DNA of 64,000 bases, taken from Shewanella marinintestina (GTDB taxonomy: Bacteria > Pseudomonadota > Gammaproteobacteria > Enterobacterales > Shewanellaceae). The first letter of the stretch is position 1; each line of letters opens with the position of its first letter. The position numbers and the translations under genes were made by a program. This document shows, in pieces, positions 57,142 through 64,000 of this stretch. A model generated the notes under the pieces. That model searched no databases and was not told the DNA's origin. It worked only from the letters and a program-made list of their open reading frames with translations. The stretch is from the NCBI RefSeq assembly GCF_023283845.1, contig NZ_JAKILC010000009.1, positions 1-64,000 of the forward strand, written 5' to 3'.

Positions 57142-57843
57142 TCACTTCTTCCAAAGGTAGGTTCTATCAGAATAGTCATATAACCAGTCGGGGCGATACA
57201 CCACTAACAAAGTTATCGCCATGCCGTTAAGCAACGCCTCGGGAAACCCAAGTAAGGGAATAAGCACTAAGTAATTATCGCTTAAGAACTCCCAACTATA
57301 GTCCGTCGATACCGATAACCAAGCTGCCCAAGCTAATATATGAAACACAATAGACAGGAAGCCATTAAGGAAAGAGCCACAAAATATATAGATAAATAGT
57401 TGATGTGGTAGATACTTAAACATTTGGCTATACAGTAAAAAACAGCCAAAAATTGGTAAACACACACCAAGTAATGCATATACAGCAAACTCTGCAGGTA
57501 GCTTAAATACAAAAAGACTAAAAAACAGCGTGGGAGGTAATGCAATCAAAGTCGCCAGTCTCCAGCCAAACATTAGCATTAATACAACAAGGCCTAAGAA
57601 ATGAATATGGATCCCTGCAGTGACATTTGCATTGAGCAGCCACAGGCCTGTTAAACTGACTGTTGCAATCAGGATTTGAGATTGTCTTGGTGGATTTTTT
57701 AATAACCTTGCCAACTCTGCTGTAGGCCATAAAACCCAAAGCCACAAAACTAGCAAAAATAACGCTGCAAAATCTCCAGCCGTAAATATCCAATCAATAT
57801 TGTTAACCCTTTCAAACCAAAATTGAGTAACACTTGCATCCAT
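57142..57843 (-). CDS. CbiM/NikM-like energy-coupling permease
   Basis: Membrane protein of 233 residues with about six helices. It resembles the S component of Co2+/Ni2+ ECF transporters in the stretch ANVTAGIHIHFLGLVVLMLMFGW and in FPEALLNGMAITLLVVYRPDW. No CbiN/CbiQ/CbiO or NikO genes are nearby. It may work alone, as some CbiM-type solitary S-units do, or with an unlinked energising module. The metal specificity is unknown. Confidence 0.72.
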   Translation of the reverse strand: MDASVTQFWFERVNNIDWIFTAGDFAALFLLVLWLWVLWPTAELARLLKNPPRQSQILIATVSLTGLWLLNANVTAGIHIHFLGLVVLMLMFGWRLATLIALPPTLFFSLFVFKLPAEFAVYALLGVCLPIFGCFLLYSQMFKYLPHQLFIYIFCGSFLNGFLSIVFHILAWAAWLSVSTDYSWEFLSDNYLVLIPLLGFPEALLNGMAITLLVVYRPDWLYDYSDRTYLWKK

Positions 57844-57940
57844 TGGCGGTAAAATCCTGTAATCATACTGCTAACTTACTTCAATATACGTTATGCTGAT
57901 GACTAATAATAAAAATTAGCCTAAAAACTAGAATAAAAAT

Positions 57941-58444
57941 ATGACAGCTAACTTACCAAATTTAATCATTTCCCCTCGTAAAAGAGGCGCTTGTTTACCT
58001 CATAAGGCTACTAAACACCTTAGCGCACTTGCCTTTACCCTATTACTCAGTGCATGCAGTAGTAGCAAGCCTGAAATTAATCCGGAGGAGTTTGCAGGCT
58101 TGGTGACCGACTCTTTTAGAACTGATATCAAAAGTAATGGCCTTAAGCTATTTACCTATCGCGCCTTATTGTCGTTACCAAAATCACAAACAGCGGCTTT
58201 ACCTCACGAAGTTCGCTCAAATCAGAAAAAGCGTTCACGCTCTAAAAAGCGCTATCAAGGGCCCGACTTAAGTGGCTGGACTGCGCAAATTGAACATGGT
58301 TTGCAGCAAACAATAAAGATGAATGGTTATTGCCGCGATGGCTATATCGAACTTTATCGAAGTATTCAGTATGATCGCGGCACAATCCGCGGAGAATGCA
58401 ATGATGGTGCTAATGAAGCGGATCTCACTAAATTTGATTCTTAA
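57941..58444 (+). CDS. Hypothetical lipoprotein
   Basis: Protein of 167 residues of unknown family. An unusually long basic leader precedes a hydrophobic stretch and the lipobox LLLSACSSS (Cys about 39), so the true start may be further in, but no in-frame ATG is available. The mature part is polar, with a basic patch (RSNQKKRSRSKKRYQG) and two Cys (GYCRDG, GECNDG) that could pair. A terminator follows. Confidence 0.65.
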   Translation: MTANLPNLIISPRKRGACLPHKATKHLSALAFTLLLSACSSSKPEINPEEFAGLVTDSFRTDIKSNGLKLFTYRALLSLPKSQTAALPHEVRSNQKKRSRSKKRYQGPDLSGWTAQIEHGLQQTIKMNGYCRDGYIELYRSIQYDRGTIRGECNDGANEADLTKFDS

Positions 58445-58449
58445 AAAAT

Positions 58450-58478
58450 AAAAGCCCATGGGAAAACCGTGGGCTTTA
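58450..58478. terminator. Bidirectional terminator
   Basis: AAAGCCCACGG-type stem: AAGCCCATGG and CCGTGGGCTT around a GAAAA loop. It lies between convergent hypothetical genes. Confidence 0.8.
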
Positions 58479-58608
58479 TTATCTAGGTAAGTCCATTTAG
58501 GTAAAGAGCCTAAATTCAGTGAAGCGACAATACTTATTCCAACTTTATCAGCTATTTAAACAACTCAGTGTTATGCCCCCTTAAAAGGCGTTAACAGAGC
58601 TTAATGCA

Positions 58609-59190
58609 CTAAGAGCAACCATCAAACTTCTCCTTTAACGACGGCGCAAACACAGTATTAAAAAGTTTTTGTATTTTGGCTTTTGTTGCTTCTTTCCTAC
58701 TCGGAGGAACATTTATACTCCCTGACTGAGAAAATTTAATAAGCGTGTAATCAACAGGTTTATCTATAAAGGTAACTTTTTCCAATGTGACTTTCGTCGT
58801 CCATGGCATCAGAGGTAAGGTCGAGCGATTAAATGTTGTCACCAATTGATAATTATAATCGGAAAGTACAATCAGTCGCTCTTCACTCTGACCAGTTGCA
58901 TTTTCCTGTCCAGTCCCTGTATCAACTTCATAATTAACAATAGTTTCTAGCTCTCTGTTTCCTCCAGTGACTTTAATGCTAACCAAAAAATCACCTAATA
59001 CCGATTCAAACCAGCTTTTTACATTGTCGACAGTTTTCCATGTTTTATCTATTGGACACTGAACAATAACACTGCCAAATGTTTGCATATCAGAATATTT
59101 ATTGACTGTAGGGAGAGAGTCCACTGATGCTGATGCTGATGCTGATGCGCACAATAAAACATAAGTTAAAAGATATATAACTCTTTTCAT
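58609..59190 (-). CDS. Hypothetical exported protein with Ser-Ala repeat in the signal peptide
   Basis: Protein of about 193 residues. The signal peptide KRVIYLLTYVLLCASASASAS contains a run of Ser-Ala pairs encoded by tandem hexanucleotides (59124-59148). The mature region looks like a START/SRPBCC-type or similar beta-rich domain (IVQCPIDKTWKTVDNVKSWFES, then SEERLIVLSDYNYQLVTTFN), though I cannot assign it. A Cys pair (VQCP and the terminal DGCS) may form a disulfide. The ATG at 59190 has AAGGAG 8 bases upstream. Confidence 0.68.
   Translation of the reverse strand: MKRVIYLLTYVLLCASASASASVDSLPTVNKYSDMQTFGSVIVQCPIDKTWKTVDNVKSWFESVLGDFLVSIKVTGGNRELETIVNYEVDTGTGQENATGQSEERLIVLSDYNYQLVTTFNRSTLPLMPWTTKVTLEKVTFIDKPVDYTLIKFSQSGSINVPPSRKEATKAKIQKLFNTVFAPSLKEKFDGCS
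59124..59148. repeat. Tandem hexanucleotide repeat GATGCT
   Basis: Four tandem copies of GATGCT on the plus strand encode Ala-Ser pairs in the signal peptide on the minus strand. Copy changes would stay in frame and only lengthen or shorten the signal. Confidence 0.85.
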
Positions 59191-59660
59191 AACCATACTC
59201 CTTCGGTGCTTGTGAGTGTTAGATTTTACTTTTGTGTGAGCCTATCAAAACCTAGATCTATTTAGCCCAACAATGAAGGGCACATTCTTTAACTCTATGG
59301 AGCAAACACCGCTATTCAAGCCTTAGCGTAACCAATCAACGTCTGGATAGGCATCATCTAACATAAGCTCTTTAACTATTATTTCGAAATTAAAATCAAT
59401 TACTTAACTATTATATACTTTTGCCTACATTGCCTTAATTGAACATTCAGATTCGATCAGATGTATGGTTGGCATGATTTTAAAATATCTTGCTTGATAC
59501 CTATAATTGCGAAACGGCCCCATACCAATGTTTAATTAAATTGGATGATGACTATGCCTTAGTCACTTCACGTTAAGAGAATATAAGCGTGCCCCACATT
59601 TACTCTCTCAAACGATGTGATTATGATGCGCGCATCTAAACTCTCTGGAATCCCACTAAG
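59191..59660. other. Divergent intergenic region
   Basis: About 470 bases between an exported protein gene and the nucleosidase gene. No supported gene. A short minus-strand frame ending DDAYPDVDWLR near 59320-59360 could be a gene remnant but has no start. Confidence 0.4.
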
Positions 59661-60446
59661 ATGCGCACCGCTGCTGTTATTATCACGCTACTTTCATCAC
59701 TTATGACTATTAATACTCAAGCAAAACCTGCAGATACCGCTACTAGCTCACAACCCATCGCGATTTTAGGCGCAATGGATGCTGAAATTGAAAAGCTGCT
59801 ACCTGAAATTAATCAGCGCCAAACTCATACTGTAGCCAAAAATACTTATTACACAGGCTTTATCCAAGGTAAACCTGTGGTTGTGGCTCGCTCTGGTGTG
59901 GGCAAAGTCAATGCCGCGATCACCACTTATGTGCTGATTAACCAGTTTGATGTAAACAGTATTATTTTCACGGGTATTGCTGGCGCAGCGGGAGCGGAAC
60001 TCAATGTCGCCGATGTTGTAATTTCAACGGCACTGGTACAGCACGACGTCGACTTAACCGCCTTTGGCGCGCCAAAAGGTCAGCTTGATGGCTATGATGA
60101 CCGCTTATTCTATGCCGATAAAAAGTTACAAGCGTTAGCACTTAACGCTGCAGAGGAGTCTGTGGGTAAAACGCGTGTTCACTCAGGCATTATCGCAACG
60201 GGCGATCAGTTTATTGCAGACAAAGCTGTGGTTAACATGCTACTTAAGGAATTCAATGCTATCGCCGTTGAGATGGAAGGCGCTGCGGTTGCGCAAGTGA
60301 CCGATATGTTCAACATTCCGCTAGTCGTTATTCGCACCATCTCAGATAAAGCTGATGGTTCTGCGCATTTAACCTACGAAGATGCGAAACAAACCACCGC
60401 AGATAACTCTGTCGCTATTACACTCAATATGCTCAGCAAAATGTAA
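59661..60446 (+). CDS. Exported MTA/SAH nucleosidase family protein
   Basis: Protein of 261 residues in the MTA/SAH nucleosidase family, which splits 5'-methylthioadenosine or S-adenosylhomocysteine to adenine and a ribosyl sugar. ILGAMDAEIEKL carries the catalytic Glu42 (equivalent to Glu12 of E. coli MtnN). SGVGKVNAA, FTGIAGA and VEMEGAAVAQV bind substrate, and RTISDKADG carries the catalytic Asp229 (Asp197). All key residues are kept. Unlike the cytoplasmic enzyme it has an extra N-terminus, a predicted signal peptide ending near residue 21 (NTQA/KPAD). The role outside the cytoplasm is inferred. Confidence 0.85.
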   Translation: MRTAAVIITLLSSLMTINTQAKPADTATSSQPIAILGAMDAEIEKLLPEINQRQTHTVAKNTYYTGFIQGKPVVVARSGVGKVNAAITTYVLINQFDVNSIIFTGIAGAAGAELNVADVVISTALVQHDVDLTAFGAPKGQLDGYDDRLFYADKKLQALALNAAEESVGKTRVHSGIIATGDQFIADKAVVNMLLKEFNAIAVEMEGAAVAQVTDMFNIPLVVIRTISDKADGSAHLTYEDAKQTTADNSVAITLNMLSKM

Positions 60447-60516
60447 TAAAGCACTAAAATATAATAAAGCAACAGCGGTCACGTAGCTAAAATCCGCTGA
60501 TTGCAGATTAACGATA

Positions 60517-60551
60517 AAAAAGGCGCTAACTTTTGCAGTTAGCGCCTTTGT
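60517..60551. terminator. Bidirectional terminator
   Basis: AAAGGCGCTAACT-TTTGC-AGTTAGCGCCTTT between the convergent nucleosidase and RND genes. Confidence 0.85.
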
Positions 60552-60597
60552 TCTATCTATCGGCTTACTCAGGATAATACTCAGTGAGTACTCAAGA

Positions 60598-63500
60598 TTA
60601 AGCTTTTATTGCTTCGTCTTTTTTACTAAAACTCACCTTGCCAAAGTCTTCTAAAATTGCGTAGCAGGCGGGCACCATAAACAGTACTAGTGCGGTTGAT
60701 GCGAAAATACCGAACACCATAGACACCACAAGAGGTTGCAGTACCTGCGCTTGAATACTGGTTTCAAGTAACAGTGGTAACATACCGGCGGCCGTGGTTA
60801 AGGACGTAATAAATACCGCTCTAAAACGCTCTTTGCTAGCACTCACTACCGCCTCATGCACCGATTGGCCCTCTTCCACATGGTAACGAATATATTGCAC
60901 CAACAAAATCGAATCGTTAACCACTACCCCTGCCAACGCAACAAAACCAAGTATTGATGGCATACTCATTGAGTAACCTAGCAATAAGTGGCCCCAGAGT
61001 ACGCCAATCAAACCAAGCGGAATAACCGCCATCACCACTAAGGGTTCGATATAGCTCTTAAACTGCAAGCTTAAGATGGCAAATACCGCTAATAGGCCAA
61101 CAATAAAGCCACTCGCCATTGAGTTTTGGGTGGTTGCACTCTCTTTGACTTCACCTTCATAGCTTACTCTGATCCCAGGGTAGCGCTGTTTAAGCTCTGG
61201 TAATAACTCGTCCCTAAAGGCCTTATTAATCTCGCTGGCATTGGCTAAGTGAGTATCCACTTCGCCGGTAATGGTGACAAAGCGCATACCGTCTAGACGT
61301 GAAATTTTGACGTAATTTCGCTGCCATTTAAAATCAGCCACCGCCGATAATGGCACCTGCTCACCAGCACTGCCAATAGTGATAGGGAAATTAGCCAAGT
61401 TTTCAAGTTTAGCGGCATCGACTTTATCCAGCTGCACATCAATTTGAATGCTCTCTGGCCCCACTTGAATGTTATCAGCAGTTTGATGGAAATACGCACC
61501 GCGAAGCTGACTGGCGAGCATCATACCGTTAACCCCAAAAGCTTCCGCTCCCGGTTTTAAGGTCATCAAGATTTCGGCTTTACCCGGACGCATGCTGTCC
61601 ATCACACCCGACACACCATTAAAGCCCTGCAAATATTGCTGCACTTCAATTGACGCAGATTTTAGCTCGCCTAAATCGTCACCGCGTACCCGAATTTCAA
61701 TCGCGCGGCCAGCAGGGCCCATTGCACCTTGCTTGTAAACAATCGCAATTGGATCAACCAGTTCCCCCACGCCTTGCTGCCATTCGCGGATAAAGGTATT
61801 GATTAGCGTCTGGCGGATCTCCGCGCTCAATAAATCAATCTTAACCGTTGCCACGTGAGCGCCGCTTTCTCCAGCATCAGCGTTAAAGTTAAACCGCTCG
61901 GTAATATGTTGAATCAGTCTTTGATTGTCTTCTTTTTGGCTGTATTTATCATCCAGCTCGCGTGCAACACTCACTACCCGATTAACCACAAATTCAGTTT
62001 GTTCAAGCGTTGATCCTGGCGGCAATATAATTCGCGCTTCAGCAACATCGCCATCAAGCTCTGGGAAACCGATAAATTTAACCGCGCCACCCGCGGCTAA
62101 CGAAATTGAGATAAGTAGCAGGCTTATCACTGAGCCCATAAATACATAACGCCAGTTAATCACCCACTCAACTGCTGCTACCAATTGCACCGTTCTAAAA
62201 TACTCAAACTTTTGATTAAACTTTTGTTTAAAGCGGCTGGTTTTGCGCGCTTTACCTTTAGCGGCATGAGCTAAGTGATTTGGTAAAATTAAGAAGGCTT
62301 CCACTAAACTTACGGTTAAAATAAGCAGCAAAGTTTGCGGGATCACTCTAAGTACTTTACCCATATCGCCTTCCATAAAAGCGATACTGGAAAAGATGAA
62401 AACTGTGGTTAAAAACGATGACACTACCCCAGGCAATACACGTTTTACTCCTTGAATAACGGCATCAGCCTTATTCATACCCCGCTCAATGTGCGCCGCA
62501 ATCGATTCGGCAATCACAATCGCATCATCCATCATGATGCCGATAGCCATTAAGAATGCCACCAGCGTCATAATGTTTATGGTTAATCCAACTTGCGCCA
62601 TAAAGAACAAGCTACCCATAAAGGCAACAGGTAAACCCATTGCCACCCAGAATGAGTAACGCAAACTAAAAAATAACCACATGCATAAAAAGACTAACAC
62701 TACACCTTGCCAGCCATTTTTAATCAGCATGGTTAAGCGATCCCACAATAGTGAGCTCAAATCATTAGAGGTACTGATGGTGATACCGTTTGGCGTGCGC
62801 AGTTTCTCAGCGTCTAAGAAGCCGATCACCTCCTCTTTAAGGCGCAGTGAATCTTGCGATTTATTCTTAAACACGGTCAAAATAGCCGCTTGCTCACCAT
62901 CAAAGCGAATACTTTCTTCATCTAGCTCAAATCTATCAGTGATAGTGGCAATATCCCGTAGCCGCACTACCCCGCCTTGGGCATTTGAGCGGATAACGAT
63001 ATTACCAAGGCGCTCTGGTTCAACTTCACGTTGATCGAACCGAATTAATATATTCTTACTGGCCGTTTCAACAGTTCCGCTCGGTAGCTGCACGTTTTGT
63101 TGCTCAATTTGATTAGCTACATCAGCAACGCTCATACCTAAGCGCTTGATTGCACCGAGTGAGACTTCTACCAATAATTGATGTTGAGAAAAGCCAGCAA
63201 TCTCAACTTGGCTAATACTGGTATCTAACTTTAAGCGACGTTTTAAGTCCTCGGCATAAGCTTTAAGCTCTGGTTTGCTGGTAGAGGCTGATACGGCTAT
63301 GTCGATAATGCGTTCGTTAAAGTCTAGCTCCTCAACAATTGGCGGCTCAATTTCAGCCGGGAAATCTTTAATCGCCGAAATTTTAGTTTGCACGTCAACC
63401 AAGCTACGCCCAAGGTCGGCATTATCTTCAAGCTTTAATGTCATGCGTGCCACGCCTTCTAGCGCGTCACATTTGGTTTCAGTAATGCTGCCGAGACTGT

Positions 63501-63708
63501 CTACCGCATCTTCCATTCTCAGGCAGAGGTTTTCTTCTACATCTTGCGGCGACGCACCTGGAAGTACGACTTGAGCACTAATGTAGTTTTTTGAAAACTC
63601 GGGAAATGTTTCACGTTTAAGCTCGGGTAACGCCTTAATACCTAGCACAATAAACGCTAACATCAATAACGTTGTTGCGGTTGGATGGCGAACAAAAAAA
63701 CCGATCAC
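60598..63708 (-). CDS. RND efflux transporter, inner-membrane pump
   Basis: Proton-driven pump of 1036 residues in the AcrB/HAE1-type RND superfamily. Twelve helices are arranged as 1 + 5 and 1 + 5 around two large periplasmic loops. It starts MIGFFVRHPTATTLLMLAFIV. TM4 has the conserved Asp pair in GIMMDDAIVIAESI, and the second half repeats it as VVVNDSILLVQYI. It works with an adaptor (the gene upstream) and a TolC-type channel. The substrate is not predictable. Four-base overlap with the adaptor gene (ATGA). Confidence 0.93.
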   Translation of the reverse strand: MIGFFVRHPTATTLLMLAFIVLGIKALPELKRETFPEFSKNYISAQVVLPGASPQDVEENLCLRMEDAVDSLGSITETKCDALEGVARMTLKLEDNADLGRSLVDVQTKISAIKDFPAEIEPPIVEELDFNERIIDIAVSASTSKPELKAYAEDLKRRLKLDTSISQVEIAGFSQHQLLVEVSLGAIKRLGMSVADVANQIEQQNVQLPSGTVETASKNILIRFDQREVEPERLGNIVIRSNAQGGVVRLRDIATITDRFELDEESIRFDGEQAAILTVFKNKSQDSLRLKEEVIGFLDAEKLRTPNGITISTSNDLSSLLWDRLTMLIKNGWQGVVLVFLCMWLFFSLRYSFWVAMGLPVAFMGSLFFMAQVGLTINIMTLVAFLMAIGIMMDDAIVIAESIAAHIERGMNKADAVIQGVKRVLPGVVSSFLTTVFIFSSIAFMEGDMGKVLRVIPQTLLLILTVSLVEAFLILPNHLAHAAKGKARKTSRFKQKFNQKFEYFRTVQLVAAVEWVINWRYVFMGSVISLLLISISLAAGGAVKFIGFPELDGDVAEARIILPPGSTLEQTEFVVNRVVSVARELDDKYSQKEDNQRLIQHITERFNFNADAGESGAHVATVKIDLLSAEIRQTLINTFIREWQQGVGELVDPIAIVYKQGAMGPAGRAIEIRVRGDDLGELKSASIEVQQYLQGFNGVSGVMDSMRPGKAEILMTLKPGAEAFGVNGMMLASQLRGAYFHQTADNIQVGPESIQIDVQLDKVDAAKLENLANFPITIGSAGEQVPLSAVADFKWQRNYVKISRLDGMRFVTITGEVDTHLANASEINKAFRDELLPELKQRYPGIRVSYEGEVKESATTQNSMASGFIVGLLAVFAILSLQFKSYIEPLVVMAVIPLGLIGVLWGHLLLGYSMSMPSILGFVALAGVVVNDSILLVQYIRYHVEEGQSVHEAVVSASKERFRAVFITSLTTAAGMLPLLLETSIQAQVLQPLVVSMVFGIFASTALVLFMVPACYAILEDFGKVSFSKKDEAIKA

Positions 63709-64000
63709 GGCTGCGTCTCCTCATTTGCAGGCTCAGATCCGCTAACATCATTACTTTTAGTGCGCAGCGCCATGCCATTAACTGCTGGAATAAGATCGGT
63801 CAGTACTAACTGCATGCCTTCAACTAACGCACCTTGTACAGCAGCTTGGCCTTCTTGACGAAATAGCACTTGTACATCAATAATTTGCAATCGGTTATCT
63901 TGATTCATGATATAAAGTTTATCGCCATGTAATGCACGCTCAGGCACCATCCAGTAGTTACGCTCGCCGCCTTTGATCCGAGCGCTAACAAACATGCCAT
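63705..64000 (-). CDS. RND efflux periplasmic adaptor (membrane fusion protein), C-terminal part
   Basis: Partial gene that continues beyond the right edge of the window. The visible C-terminal 98 residues are a beta-barrel/membrane-proximal end: GMFVSARIKGGERNYWMVPERAL, then VLFRQEGQAAVQGALVEGMQLVLTDLIPAVNGMAL. These are typical of HlyD/AcrA-type adaptors (LxxGMxVxxxI ... VP ... AL pattern). The stop is at 63705, overlapping the pump start, so the two are co-translated. Confidence 0.9.
   Translation of the reverse strand, partial: GMFVSARIKGGERNYWMVPERALHGDKLYIMNQDNRLQIIDVQVLFRQEGQAAVQGALVEGMQLVLTDLIPAVNGMALRTKSNDVSGSEPANEETQP

Noticed and set aside
59320..59400. Short minus-strand frame ending DDAYPDVDWLR
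   Set aside because: Only about 26 codons with a stop just upstream and no proper start. Possibly a gene remnant or chance.

Overview
The window looks like a chromosomal segment of a marine gammaproteobacterium, most probably Shewanella or a close relative. The evidence is the conserved order ybgC-tolQRAB-pal-cpoB followed by tRNA-Lys, a motY/rnt divergent pair, upp next to purMN, a trp operon with a leader peptide and a trpC-trpF fusion, and a sodium-pumping Nqr operon. Base composition is moderate (low to mid 40s percent GC by eye). No insertion sequence, prophage, CRISPR array or integrase was seen. Most of the window is core genome, with a few small accessory patches.

Layout. 1-5.5 kb (minus): two identical tRNA-Lys genes downstream of the Tol-Pal envelope operon. 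5.7-10.3 kb: a prolyl oligopeptidase lipoprotein, an intergenic region that appears to hold an unannotated structured small RNA (8271-8439), then motY and rnt. 10.3-16.4 kb: a peroxiredoxin, an Na+/H+ antiporter-family carrier, upp, purM-purN, and an AT-rich methyltransferase gene with a Trm112-like tail. 16.4-26 kb: a TonB-dependent receptor, a TPR-GGDEF diguanylate cyclase, nagD, an M28 peptidase lipoprotein and asnB. 26-35 kb: an isolated CHMI-family protein, a VOC protein, DUF445, a very long DUF748 protein, an S51 peptidase, a membrane-anchored glutaredoxin, and a tight four-gene operon of two DUF1538 membrane proteins, a P-II-like protein and a CBS-domain protein. 35-42.4 kb: trpL attenuator and trpE-G-D-CF-B-A. 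42.5-47.3 kb: an arylsulfate sulfotransferase with a possible cysteine-rich small protein upstream, an AT-rich patch of hypothetical genes, and a porin-like outer-membrane protein. 47.6-53.6 kb: nqrABCDEF. 53.6-64 kb: a dicarboxylate/glutamate symporter, a GFA-family protein, a lone CbiM-like permease, hypothetical exported proteins, an exported MTA/SAH nucleosidase, and an RND efflux pump whose adaptor gene runs off the right edge.

Functional links. Tol-Pal maintains outer-membrane integrity during division. MotY and Nqr fit a sodium-using marine lifestyle, with Nqr making a sodium gradient that MotY-type stator complexes, the antiporter-family carrier and the symporter could use. The DUF1538 pair is probably also an ion-transport module, here joined to two nucleotide-sensing-type subunits. 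upp, purMN, nagD and the nucleosidase all act on nucleotides. The trp genes form one attenuated operon.

The items most worth following are the DUF1538/P-II-like/CBS operon, the small RNA candidate with an excellent promoter and terminator, the small Cys-rich ORF next to assT, and the exported MTA/SAH nucleosidase.
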